Shown: piece by piece, positions 40,326 to 49,331 of the stretch
Layout of the letters: the number at the start of each line of letters is the position of its first letter
Position numbering within the stretch: position 1 is the stretch's first letter
From: Pelomonas sp052436255
GTDB lineage: Bacteria; Pseudomonadota; Gammaproteobacteria; Burkholderiales; Burkholderiaceae_C
Assembly: GCA_052436255.1 (NCBI GenBank)
Contig: JBQVNP010000011.1
Span: 1-64,000, forward strand
Length of the DNA: 64,000 nucleotides
Direction: 5' to 3'
Notes under the pieces: model-generated
The model's database searches: none
What the model was told of the DNA's origin: nothing
Seen by the model: only the letters and a program-made list of their open reading frames with translations
Program-made: the position numbers and the translations under genes

Positions 40326-40901
40326 ATGACCATCAAAACCATCACTCCCCCGTCGGAAGAACCGGTGACGGTGGCAGAGATGCGCGCGCAGTGCCGCATT
40401 GACGAGACAGCTGAGGACGATCTGCTGTCCGCCTACATCACGGCAGCGCGACTGATGTGCGAGCAGTTGACCGGTCGCGTGCTGGTCACGCAGACCGTCG
40501 AACAGCCGCTTGACGCATTCCCGGCCGATGGCATCAAGCTGCTCGCACCGCCGGCGCAGTCCATCACCAGCGTCAAGTACGTCGATAGTTCAGGCGCTGA
40601 GCAGACGCTGGCGCCAGCGGGCTACGTCTTTGAGGCCGACTCCTATCCGGGTGGCTTGGTCATGCCGGCCGATGCCGGGTGGCCGGATACCTACGACAAG
40701 GTCAACGCCGTGCGCGTGCGCTTCGTCGCCGGCTATGGAGATGCCGAAGCCGTCCCGGCGGCGCTCAAGGTCTGGATCATGGTCACGGCCAGCACGCTCT
40801 ACGCCAACCGCGAGGCGGTAGATATGACCGGTCGCGTGCAGGCCCTGCCTGAGCGATTCATCGACCGCCTGCTCGATGCCTACAGGGTGTTCGGATCGTG
40901 A
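40326..40901 (+). CDS. Head-tail connector protein (HK97 gp6-like)
   Basis: A 191-residue connector ring protein. Typical start EPVTVAEMRAQCRIDETAED, then LLSAYITAARLMCEQLTGRV, and the C-terminal VPAALKVWIMVTASTLYANR. It docks beneath the portal to allow tail attachment. Overlaps the next gene by ATGA-type coupling. Confidence 0.88.
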   Translation: MTIKTITPPSEEPVTVAEMRAQCRIDETAEDDLLSAYITAARLMCEQLTGRVLVTQTVEQPLDAFPADGIKLLAPPAQSITSVKYVDSSGAEQTLAPAGYVFEADSYPGGLVMPADAGWPDTYDKVNAVRVRFVAGYGDAEAVPAALKVWIMVTASTLYANREAVDMTGRVQALPERFIDRLLDAYRVFGS

Positions 40902-41215
40902 GCGCAGGCGCCTACAACCGTCGCGTCTCGCTGCAGCAGCCCGTGTCCACGCAGGACGCGCTTGGCCAGCCGGTGCCTGGGTGGACGGAAGTCGCCCCGC
41001 TGTGGGCAAGCATCCGCCACCTCAACGGCATGGAGTCCATCAAGGCCGACGCCAATATCAGCACCGTGCGCGCGAGCGTCCGCCTGCGTTACCGGACCGG
41101 TGTCACTGCCGGAATGCGCATCGTCCACGGCAGCACCGTCTACCTGGTGCGCGCCGTGCTGCCGGACGAGGCGACCCGTCAATGGGTCGACCTCGCCTGC
41201 GAGGTCGTCTCGTGA
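40898..41215 (+). CDS. Head closure / head-tail adaptor protein
   Basis: A 105-residue protein with the usual adaptor pattern: YNRRVSLQQPVSTQDALGQP, VPGWTEVAPLWASIRHLNGM and VRLRYRTGVTAGMRIVHGST. It plugs the connector after DNA packaging. The GTG start overlaps the upstream stop. Confidence 0.82.
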   Translation: MSAGAYNRRVSLQQPVSTQDALGQPVPGWTEVAPLWASIRHLNGMESIKADANISTVRASVRLRYRTGVTAGMRIVHGSTVYLVRAVLPDEATRQWVDLACEVVS

Positions 41216-41754
41216 GCGGCTTCAGCATCGCCCTCACCACCGCCGACCTCGGGCTCGACGCGCTGGGCGTCGAGAGCCTGGCGGCCGTGCGGCCGGCTGC
41301 GCAGGCCGGATCGCAGGTGCTCTATGACGCGGTCAAGGCCAACGTTGCCCGCCTGCGCCGCAAGACCGGCAATCTGGACAACTCGATCTACCAAGCCTAC
41401 GCCGACACCGAGAGCAGCGCCAACCGGGCCGTCTACCGCATCAGCTGGAACAAGCGCAAAGCGCCCCACGGCCACCTGGTGGAGTTCGGCTACTTCCAGC
41501 GCTACGAGATCGCACGCGACGCGCGGGGCCGCATGTTCCCGATGGTGCGCCCGGAGATGCGCGACCAGCCCAAGCCGAAGAAGAGCGCGCCGCAATCCGT
41601 GAAAGACGCGTACTACGTCCTGCGCTCCGGCGGCCCGAAGCAGATCCCGGCCAAAGCCTTTGTGCGCGGCGCAGCGTCGAAGGCCGGCCTGGCGCAAGAC
41701 GCCATGCGCGACAGATTCTTCGCCGAGTTGAAGGCCAAGGGCCTCATCAAATGA
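41212..41754 (+). CDS. HK97 gp10-like tail component
   Basis: A 180-residue neck/tail protein from a GTG start. Recognisable parts are AQAGSQVLYDAVKANVARLR, KTGNLDNSIYQAY and KAPHGHLVEFGYFQRYEIAR (the HxxxEFG segment of the gp10 family), plus IPAKAFVRGAASKAGLAQD. It contributes to tail attachment. Confidence 0.85.
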   Translation: MSGFSIALTTADLGLDALGVESLAAVRPAAQAGSQVLYDAVKANVARLRRKTGNLDNSIYQAYADTESSANRAVYRISWNKRKAPHGHLVEFGYFQRYEIARDARGRMFPMVRPEMRDQPKPKKSAPQSVKDAYYVLRSGGPKQIPAKAFVRGAASKAGLAQDAMRDRFFAELKAKGLIK

Positions 41755-42104
41755 CCATGGAAGCCGCCCTCACCACGCTGCTGGCCGCCGTGTGCCCGCG
41801 CGTCTATCCCGACGTCGCCCCGCCCGGCGCAGCGGCGCCCTACATCACCTACCAGCACATCGGCGGCACGCCGTTGCGCTACGTCGAAGGCTCGGCCTCA
41901 AACCTGCGGCACAGCATGGTCCAGATCAACAGCTGGGCCGCCACGCGCGCCGAGGCACTGGCCATCGCGCGCGGCGTTGAGGACGCGCTCAGCACCGCGG
42001 GGACGCTGACCGCGCGCCCTGACTCCGAGCCCATTGGCGACGTCGACGACACCACCGACCGCCGCAGCTGCTTGCAGGACTTCTCCATCTGGAGCGCCCG
42101 CTGA
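41751..42104 (+). CDS. DUF3168 tail completion protein
   Basis: A 117-residue protein with VCPRVYPDVAPPGAAAPYIT, YQHIGGTPLRYVEGSAS and VQINSWAATRAEALAIARGV, the DUF3168 / gpU-like pattern. It terminates the tail tube at the head-proximal end. Two terminator hairpins follow. Confidence 0.85.
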   Translation: MTMEAALTTLLAAVCPRVYPDVAPPGAAAPYITYQHIGGTPLRYVEGSASNLRHSMVQINSWAATRAEALAIARGVEDALSTAGTLTARPDSEPIGDVDDTTDRRSCLQDFSIWSAR

Positions 42105-42145
42105 CCGATTGACGCCTGGCCCACCAAGGGCCGCGCCACCCAACA

Positions 42146-42222
42146 CCCGCCCGGGTCAAACCGAGGCGGGTTTTTTGCGCCCGATGAGGGCACCAACCCG
42201 GCCCGCAGTAGCGGGCCTTTTT
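42146..42222 (+). terminator. Two tandem terminator hairpins
   Basis: CCCGCC-N13-GGCGGG plus six T (42146-42176) and GGCCCGC-agta-GCGGGCC plus five T (42200-42222). They lie between the tail completion and tail tube genes. Such strong doubled hairpins inside a late operon imply antitermination or RNA processing that sets tail tube expression. Confidence 0.8.
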
Positions 42223-42242
42223 GCATCTGAAAGGCCCTCACC

Positions 42243-42896
42243 ATGGCTAGCGTACCTACCGGCACCACCTTCCACATCGCCTCGGCGTTTGGCTCTGCAC
42301 TGACCACCAGTGCTGCCAGCAATGCCGCCGAGTGCGTCCTCAGCATGGCCAGCACCACCGGTCTGGCCAACGGCGACTTCGTCGAGGTCACCAGCGGCTG
42401 GGGGCGCCTGAACAAGCGCGCTGCGCGCATCAAGTCGGTTGTGCTGAACACGTCGATCACCCTCGAAGGGATCGACACCTCCAGCACCACCTACTTCACC
42501 GCCGGCGCCGGCACCGGCAGCGTTCGCAAGGTGACGACGTTCACGCAGATCACCCAGGTGACTGCCGTGTCCAGCAGCGGTGGTGATCCCGTCACGGTCG
42601 ACTACAAGTACATCGAGAGCGATGTCAGGTATTCGATCAACGACGGCTTCAACGCCACCAGCTACACGCTCACGCTGGACGCCGACTCCATCGCCACCGC
42701 TGGCTACATCGCGCTGAAGGCGCTGACCGATGTCCAGACCGACACCATCCTGCGCATCAACAAGCGCAGCGGCGCGATCAACCTGGTGCCTTGCACTTGC
42801 GCGCTGAACGAGTCGGACTCCATGAACGACGGCCAGATCACCACGGTGACGGCTTCGTTCAACGGCAACAACCGAGCCACTAAGTACAGCGCCTGA
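42243..42896 (+). CDS. Major tail tube protein
   Basis: A 217-residue beta-rich protein (VPTGTTFHIASAFGSALTTS, SINDGFNATSYTLTLDADSI, GQITTVTASFNGNNRATKYS), positioned between the tail completion and chaperone genes. Thr/Ser/Asn richness and the closing strand are typical of siphovirus tube subunits, which stack as hexameric rings. Confidence 0.82.
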   Translation: MASVPTGTTFHIASAFGSALTTSAASNAAECVLSMASTTGLANGDFVEVTSGWGRLNKRAARIKSVVLNTSITLEGIDTSSTTYFTAGAGTGSVRKVTTFTQITQVTAVSSSGGDPVTVDYKYIESDVRYSINDGFNATSYTLTLDADSIATAGYIALKALTDVQTDTILRINKRSGAINLVPCTCALNESDSMNDGQITTVTASFNGNNRATKYSA

Positions 42897-43008
42897 TCGC
42901 AGCGCCTGCTGGCGCTCAACCCTTGCACCGACCCGGTCCTGGTTCTTCTCCTTCGCGGGGGAAGGCCAGGCCGGGCACGGGCTTTTCTTCACCCCGCGAA
43001 AGAACCCC

Positions 43009-43380
43009 ATGTCCAAGATCACCCTCGGCAAGCCGCCCAAGACCTTCGCCCCCGTCAACGTCAAGTTCGAACTGCCGTCTGGCGGCGAGGGCGTCATCGA
43101 GTGCGTCTTCAAGTACCGCAGTCGCAAGGCTTTCGGCGAGTTCCTCGTCGGCACATTCAACGTCGACGAGTCGGCCGGCACGCTGGACCTGGCGCAAGTC
43201 ATGGCCGCGGCCGTCGACAAGAGCGGCTCATACCTAGCCGACGTGCTCGACAGCTGGAGCCTCGACGAGAAGCTGACCGAAGAGACCGCCGCCCAGCTGG
43301 CCGACGAAGTGCCCGCCGCAGCGCGCGCCATCATGGAGGCGTACAGCCGCGCTGTCACCGAAGGCCGCTTGGGAAACTGA
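43009..43380 (+). CDS. Tail assembly chaperone, upstream frame (gpG-like)
   Basis: A 123-residue protein (MSKITLGKPPKTFAPVNVKF, then ECVFKYRSRKAFGEFLVGTF and a C-terminal acidic helix). It sits between tail tube and tape measure, where the chaperone that coats the tape measure is encoded. The last sense codons, GGA AAC, form a slippery site immediately before the TGA, so a minority of ribosomes should shift into the next frame. Confidence 0.85.
   Translation: MSKITLGKPPKTFAPVNVKFELPSGGEGVIECVFKYRSRKAFGEFLVGTFNVDESAGTLDLAQVMAAAVDKSGSYLADVLDSWSLDEKLTEETAAQLADEVPAAARAIMEAYSRAVTEGRLGN
43371..43377 (+). promoter_or_regulatory. Programmed -1 frameshift site GGGAAAC
   Basis: The heptamer G-GGA-AAC is in the exact phase for simultaneous slippage, with TGA directly after it. 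Lambda uses GGGAAAG in gene G. A -1 shift here opens into the downstream frame without a break. Confidence 0.88.
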
Positions 43381-43694
43381 CCCAGGCCGCCCGCGCGGTC
43401 TACCTGCGCGAGAAGCCGGGCGGCATGGTCGGCGAGTTGTTCGACGCCGCCGACTACGGCTTGGACCACGTTGAACTGTGGCCAGAGAACTGGCTGCCCT
43501 GGCGCCTCTTCTGCGATATGGGCACCCAGTGGCGGATCAGCATGAACGGCCCCACGGGGCTCGACTACCTGCCGCTGTTCCGCCTGCTCGACCAAGAGCA
43601 GCTGAGCGCCGACGACTGGCGCGACACCTTCGACTGCGTGCGGGCCCTGGAGGGCGCCGCGCTCGATCAGATGCGCCTCAACGGCGCTGAGTGA
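43377..43694 (+). CDS. Tail assembly chaperone, frameshifted extension (gpGT-like)
   Basis: After the -1 slip, reading continues LTQAARAVYLREKPGGMVGE for 105 residues, ending RALEGAALDQMRLNGAE. It has no good start of its own near the shift, supporting expression as a roughly 228-residue fusion. The T-like part (WPENWLPWRLFCDMGTQWRI) resembles DUF1799 chaperone extensions that recruit tail tube subunits to the tape measure. Confidence 0.8.
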   Translation: MTQAARAVYLREKPGGMVGELFDAADYGLDHVELWPENWLPWRLFCDMGTQWRISMNGPTGLDYLPLFRLLDQEQLSADDWRDTFDCVRALEGAALDQMRLNGAE

Positions 43695-43706
43695 AAGCCC
43701 CCACCC

Positions 43707-46700
43707 ATGACCGAAAACACCCGTGAGGTAGAGCTCAAGGCCACCATGGACGCCACTGGCGTTCGTGCCGGCGTTGAGCAGGCCAAGACGGCGCTGGGTG
43801 ACCTCGGCCGGACAGCAGAGCGCGAAGGGACCAAGGCCGGCGCCGGCGTGGAGAAGGCTGGCGACGGCGCCGGCAAGGCCGCGACCAAGATCGAGCGCGA
43901 AACCCGATCAATGATCGCGAGCATTGAGCGGGCCACGGCTGCGTTCAAGGCCGGCGAGAAGGGAGGCGCCAGCTACTTCGAAGCCCTGGCCGCCCAGCGC
44001 GGCGTCAGTGGCGACGCGCTCAAGCCCTACCTGGAGCAGTTGCGCCAAGCCGAGGCCGCCCAGAAGGCCGCCACCAAGGGCCTGGGCACGATGGAGATCA
44101 GTGCCAAGCAGACCGCGGCCGCGCTGCGGGGCGTGCCGGCGCAGTTCACCGACATCATCACCAGCCTGCAAGGCGGCCAGGCCCCGCTCACGGTGTTCCT
44201 GCAGCAGGGCGGCCAGCTCAAAGACATGTTCGGCGGCGCAGGCAACGCGGCGCGCGCTCTGGGCGGCTTCGTCGCCGGCCTGGTGACCCCTTTCACTCTT
44301 GCAGCAGCCGCCGTCGGCGGGCTTGCCGTTGCCTACTTCAAGGGTGCGAAGGAAGGTGAGGCCTTCAACCGCACGCTGATCCTGACCGGCAACGCTGCTG
44401 GCGTCACGGCGATGCAGTTGAGTGGCATCGCGGCCAGCATCTCGAGCTTCGGCGTCACGCAAGGTGCGGCTGCTGCGGCGCTTAACCAGCTGGCCGAGAC
44501 CGGCAAGGTGGGCGCCGACAACCTGGGCCGGTTCGCCGCAGCTGCAGTGCAACTGGAGCGCGTCGGCGGCCCGGCCGTTGAAGAGACGGTGAAGGCTTTC
44601 GCCGAACTGGGCAAAGCGCCCCTGCAGGCTGCGCTCAAGCTGAACGACACCACCAACTTCCTGACGGTGTCGCTGTACCAGCAGATCAAGGCGCTGGAAG
44701 AGCAAGGCCGGGCCACGGAGGCGGCGAAGGTCGCCCAAGAGGCCTTTGCAGCCGTCATCGAAGATCGCTTCCCTAAGCTGGAAGCGAACCTCGGGTTAAT
44801 CGAGCGCCGCTGGCTCGCCATCAAAGATGCGATCAAGGGCGCGGCCGACCAAGCGCTAAACATCGGCCGGCCTGAAACGCTTGACGAGCTGCAGCGCAAG
44901 CTGTTCGATCTTCAGACGTCGCGCAGCGAAGCCAGCGGCAACGGCTTCTTCACTGGCACTCGCCGGACCAGTGTCGTGCTGGCCGAGTTGGATCGCGAGA
45001 TCGCGGCCGTGAGCAAGAAGACGGCCGAGATGCTGAAGCAGCAGGGCATCGGCGACGTGCTGGCCCAGCAGCAGGCCGACACCCTCAAGTCTGTTCAGGC
45101 AGGCAACGAGTTCGCCAAGATAGCCGAGCAGAGCCTGGACAAGCAGGCCAAACTCGCGCTGGAAATCTCCCGCATCGAGAACATCGGCTTGGCCGCCGGA
45201 AAGAGCCGGGCTGAGATCGAGACACAGATCGCCGCTGCCCGGTCCAAGGCTGCCGACAAGGGCGATGCCACCGCGGCCGCCCGCGCGCTGGAGCAACAGG
45301 CCGCGCTGCTGGAGCGACTGGCCGGCTTGAGCGGCACCTACGCGCAAGACCTGCAACGGCTGCAAGCCGTGAGGCAGCGGACCAACCAGAGCGACGCGGA
45401 TTACGTCGCCCTCGTCACCGAGTTGATCGCCAAGCAACCGTTCGCCGTCGCGCTGGCCAAGCAGCAAGCCGAGGCCTTCAAGCAAGTCGCCGACGCCGAA
45501 GACCGCGGCCTGGACATCCGGGAGAAGTACCTCGCGTCGCTCAACCAAAGCGCCGCCTCCGTCGGTAAGCAGGTCCAGGCGCTGAAGGATGAGGCCGAGG
45601 CCGCGCTGATTGCAGCGGCAGGCCAGGTCAGCCTTGCCCAGGCGATGGAGCAGGTTGCCATCGCTCGCCTGCAGGAGCGGCAGCGCGCCGCGAAGGGGGA
45701 CGACAGCGCAATCGCGGCGCTGCAGCGCGAGATCGACAAGCGGCGGGAACTGGTCGGCCTCATTGGCGGCAAGGAAGCCCGCAAGGCCGCCGAGGACGCC
45801 AGCAAAGAACTGGACAAGTACCTGGATCCGTCGCGCGCGGAGAGCTTCGGCGAAGCGCTGACCCGAGCCTTCGACGGTGCCGGCAACAGCCTGGCACGGC
45901 TCAGCAATTCGCTGCAGCTCTACTCCCGTCAGCAGGTCGACATCGGGAAGCAGCAGGCCTTGGTCAACGCTTCGAATGACCCTGCCAAGAAGCTACGCGC
46001 GCAGATCAAGATCAACGAGGACGCCCAGAAGTCGACCATCGGCCTCTACGCCGGCATGGCCGGCGCGGCCAAGGGCTTCTTCAGTGAGGGCACCAAGGGC
46101 TATAAGGCGCTGGAGGCTGCTGAGACGGCCTTCCGCGCCTACCAGCTGGCCAGCGACCTGGTGAAGGGCGCCAGCGCCGCGGCGGTGGCCATTGCGAGCC
46201 AGGGTCAGGGCGACCCTTACACCGCGTTCCCGCGCATGGCGGCGATGGCTGCCGCGATGGCGGCGCTGGGCTTCGCGGTCACCGGCGGATTCGCCAGCGG
46301 CCCTTCTGGCGGCGGCGACGGTGCGCCGGTGGCCACTGGCAAGGGCACGGTCTTCGGCGATGCCAACGCGCTCAGCGAAAGCATCTCCCGCTCGACCGAC
46401 CGCCTGTCGGAGACGGCAAGCCTGCAGCTATCCACCCAGAGCGGCATGCTGGCCAGCCTGCGCAGCATCGAGAACAACATCGGCGGCATCACCGGCCTGG
46501 TGCTGCGCGGCCAAGAATCGCAAGGCTCAGCCGGCGAGCGCTTCGGCATCAACGAGGGCACGCGCACAAGCGGCATAGGCAGCGTTTTCGGCTCGGTCAC
46601 TCCCATCGGCTTGGTGGACAAGTTGCTGTTTGGCGGCCGCATCACCAACGCCCTGTTCGGCAAGAAGACGACCATCACCGGCAACGGCCTGTTCGCAGAC

Positions 46701-49331
46701 CAGCAGTCGCTGCAAAGCATCATCGGCGGCGGGCTCAACCTGCAGGACTACGTCGACGTCAACAGCACGAAGAAGTTCTTCGGTATCAAGGTCAGCAACA
46801 AGAACAGCACCCAGTATTCGCCGGCAGATGCCCAGCTGCAGCAGCAGTTCGGCCAGGTGTTCAAGGACATCTACTCGACCATCCTGCAGGCCTCCGATCC
46901 GCTCGACCTCGCCTTCGACCAGGTCAAGGCCAAGCTTGACGCCTTCGTGGTCGACATCGGCAAGATCGACCTCAAGGGCCTGACCGGCGAGCAGATCTCC
47001 GAGAAGCTCGCCGCGGTGCTGGGTGCGGCCAGCGACAACATCGCCACCGCGGCCATTCCCGGCCTGCAGGCCTTCCAGAACGTGGGCGAGGGCTACTTCG
47101 AGACGGTCATCCGCGTGGCCTCTGGCATCGAGACGGCCGAGGCTGCGCTCGAACTGCTCGGCGTCAGCGCCATCAAGTTCAACGACATCGCGCTCAAGCA
47201 GGGCGATGTGGCCGCCGAGATCGTGCGCGGCTCCATCGCCAAGGCTGAGACGGTGGCCGGCCAGGTCATCACGCTGTTGGGCCGCGAGATCACCCTGCCC
47301 AAGCTCTCTTCGGTCGGCCAGATCATCTCCAACCTCGACGGCAGCGCCGAGGAGCTGGCCTCGGCCTACAGCTCGCTGGTCGACGTGCGCGATGTGCTGA
47401 TCTCCATCGGCGCCAGCGGCGAGAGCCTGACCACGGCCATGATCCGCGGCGCCGGCGGCCTGGACCAGCTGCAGACGGGGCTGTCCGACTACCTCGACAA
47501 CTTCTTCACCGAGGCCGAGCGCACCGCCGCCGGCCGCACGCGTCTGCAGGGCCAGTTCGACCGCCTGGGCCTGGGCGAGCTGCCGCAAACCCGCGAGGCC
47601 TTCCGCGAACTCGTCACCGGCATCAACACCAGCACCGAGTCGGGCCAGAAGCTGTTCGCGCAGCTGGTGGGCCTGTCGGGCGCCTTCGCCGAGCTGGTGC
47701 CGGCCGTCGAGTCGGTCGCTGACACCACGGCCGAGACGATGCGGCGCCTAACGCAGAGCTACGGTGACAGCCGCGCGCAGTTGGAGATCGAGCTGCAGCG
47801 CGCGCTTGGCGACGAAACCGGGGCCCGCGCCCGCGAGCGTGCCCTGCAGCTGGCGCGTGACTCGGTCGGTCTGTCGCCGGCAGACGCCGAGGCTCTGGCC
47901 GGCCTCTACGACTACAACCGCGCGCTGCGCGACCAGATCGACGCCGCGCGCGCCGCGGTGGAAGCTCAGAAGGCCATCGAGGCAGCGCAGAAGAGCGCCG
48001 CCGAGGCCGCCATGCGCGCAGCCGAAGCGCTGCAGCGCACCTTTGACGATTTGGCAGGCACCCGCTTTGACCTAGAGAACGAGTTGCTGACCCAGCAGGG
48101 CCGGCCCGAGGACGTGCTGCGCCGCACCCGCGAGCGAGACCTTGGACAGCTCACAGGCGGCCTCACGCCCGAGGACGCGGCGCGAGTCGCAGCGGCCTAC
48201 GATTTCAACGCCGCGTTGCGCCAGCAGATCGATGCGATGGTCGCGGCCAAGACTGCGGCGGAGCAGGCCGCGCAGGCAGAGGCACAGCGTGCCGCCGATG
48301 AGCAGCAGCGGCTAGCCGGCGTCGCGCAGCAGCGCGAGGGGCTTGAAGGCCGGCTGCTGCAGCTGCAGGGCGATACGGCCGCGCTGCGCGCACGCGAACT
48401 GCTCGGAATCGATGAATCGAACCGTGCCATTCTGGAGCGCATCTTCGCGCTTGAGGATGAACAGGCCGCCGCGAGCCTTGCAGCGCAGGCGGCCCGGGAT
48501 CTTGAGGCGGCAACCAAGGCCGCAGCCGACGCCGAATCTGAGCGCTTGCGTGGCATCGCCAGCGAGCGCGACAACCTCGTCGGCCGGCTGCTGCAGGCCC
48601 AGGGCAACACGGCGGCGATTCGTGAGCGTGAGCTGGCCGCGCTCGACGCCAGCAACCGATTCATCCTGGAGCAGATCTTCGCGCTTGAGGATCAGCGCGC
48701 CGCCAATGAAGCCGCTACCCAGGCCGCCCAAGAAGCGGCCCGCGCCGCAGAGCAGCTGCGCAGCGCCTGGCAGTCGGTTACCGACACCATCTTCGACGAG
48801 GTCAAACGCATTCGCGACCTCATGGGCGGCGACTCGGCGCAGAGCCTGGCCAGCGCTCAAGCGCAGTTCGCCATCACGACCGCACAGGCGCGCGCAGGCG
48901 ACCAAGAGGCCGCGAAGCTGCTGCCCAGCCTGAGCCAGACGCTGTTGCAGTTGGCCGAGCAAAGCGCCACCAGCCTGCTGGACGTCGAGCGCATTCGCGC
49001 ACAGGTGGCGGCGAGCCTGGAGCAGACCGGCGGCAGTCTCGTCGCCCGGTTCGGTCTCTCCGCGCCGCGCTTGTCCACCGGCACCAACTACGTGCCGCAG
49101 GACATGCTGGCTGTCATCCACAAAGGCGAAGCCGTGGTGCCGCGGCAGTTCAACCCGGCGGCATCCGGTGCAGCGGGCGGCAAAGACCGTGCGGCCGCCT
49201 CCATCGACGCAATGCGTGAAGAGAACAAGGCGCAAGCCCTTGCCATCGTGAAGCTCCAAACCGAGATCGCCAAGCTGCTGCGCAAGTGGGACGGCGAAGG
49301 CGTCCCAGAAGAAAGGTCGGTCGCGGCATGA
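43707..49331 (+). CDS. Tail tape measure protein
   Basis: A 1,874-residue protein setting tail length. It begins with the lambda-H-like region EVELKATMDATGVRAGVEQA, has a membrane-active segment GFVAGLVTPFTLAAAAVGGL near residue 190, a second hydrophobic stretch near 850, and long coiled coils. Four degenerate repeats, around residues 1355, 1451, 1541 and 1618, share LEGRLLQLQGDTAALRAREL / FALEDEQAA-type units. The C-terminus VPQDMLAVIHKGEAVVPRQF is typical. From lambda (853 residues, about 150 nm tail) a longer tail is expected. Confidence 0.93.
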   Translation: MTENTREVELKATMDATGVRAGVEQAKTALGDLGRTAEREGTKAGAGVEKAGDGAGKAATKIERETRSMIASIERATAAFKAGEKGGASYFEALAAQRGVSGDALKPYLEQLRQAEAAQKAATKGLGTMEISAKQTAAALRGVPAQFTDIITSLQGGQAPLTVFLQQGGQLKDMFGGAGNAARALGGFVAGLVTPFTLAAAAVGGLAVAYFKGAKEGEAFNRTLILTGNAAGVTAMQLSGIAASISSFGVTQGAAAAALNQLAETGKVGADNLGRFAAAAVQLERVGGPAVEETVKAFAELGKAPLQAALKLNDTTNFLTVSLYQQIKALEEQGRATEAAKVAQEAFAAVIEDRFPKLEANLGLIERRWLAIKDAIKGAADQALNIGRPETLDELQRKLFDLQTSRSEASGNGFFTGTRRTSVVLAELDREIAAVSKKTAEMLKQQGIGDVLAQQQADTLKSVQAGNEFAKIAEQSLDKQAKLALEISRIENIGLAAGKSRAEIETQIAAARSKAADKGDATAAARALEQQAALLERLAGLSGTYAQDLQRLQAVRQRTNQSDADYVALVTELIAKQPFAVALAKQQAEAFKQVADAEDRGLDIREKYLASLNQSAASVGKQVQALKDEAEAALIAAAGQVSLAQAMEQVAIARLQERQRAAKGDDSAIAALQREIDKRRELVGLIGGKEARKAAEDASKELDKYLDPSRAESFGEALTRAFDGAGNSLARLSNSLQLYSRQQVDIGKQQALVNASNDPAKKLRAQIKINEDAQKSTIGLYAGMAGAAKGFFSEGTKGYKALEAAETAFRAYQLASDLVKGASAAAVAIASQGQGDPYTAFPRMAAMAAAMAALGFAVTGGFASGPSGGGDGAPVATGKGTVFGDANALSESISRSTDRLSETASLQLSTQSGMLASLRSIENNIGGITGLVLRGQESQGSAGERFGINEGTRTSGIGSVFGSVTPIGLVDKLLFGGRITNALFGKKTTITGNGLFADQQSLQSIIGGGLNLQDYVDVNSTKKFFGIKVSNKNSTQYSPADAQLQQQFGQVFKDIYSTILQASDPLDLAFDQVKAKLDAFVVDIGKIDLKGLTGEQISEKLAAVLGAASDNIATAAIPGLQAFQNVGEGYFETVIRVASGIETAEAALELLGVSAIKFNDIALKQGDVAAEIVRGSIAKAETVAGQVITLLGREITLPKLSSVGQIISNLDGSAEELASAYSSLVDVRDVLISIGASGESLTTAMIRGAGGLDQLQTGLSDYLDNFFTEAERTAAGRTRLQGQFDRLGLGELPQTREAFRELVTGINTSTESGQKLFAQLVGLSGAFAELVPAVESVADTTAETMRRLTQSYGDSRAQLEIELQRALGDETGARARERALQLARDSVGLSPADAEALAGLYDYNRALRDQIDAARAAVEAQKAIEAAQKSAAEAAMRAAEALQRTFDDLAGTRFDLENELLTQQGRPEDVLRRTRERDLGQLTGGLTPEDAARVAAAYDFNAALRQQIDAMVAAKTAAEQAAQAEAQRAADEQQRLAGVAQQREGLEGRLLQLQGDTAALRARELLGIDESNRAILERIFALEDEQAAASLAAQAARDLEAATKAAADAESERLRGIASERDNLVGRLLQAQGNTAAIRERELAALDASNRFILEQIFALEDQRAANEAATQAAQEAARAAEQLRSAWQSVTDTIFDEVKRIRDLMGGDSAQSLASAQAQFAITTAQARAGDQEAAKLLPSLSQTLLQLAEQSATSLLDVERIRAQVAASLEQTGGSLVARFGLSAPRLSTGTNYVPQDMLAVIHKGEAVVPRQFNPAASGAAGGKDRAAASIDAMREENKAQALAIVKLQTEIAKLLRKWDGEGVPEERSVAA

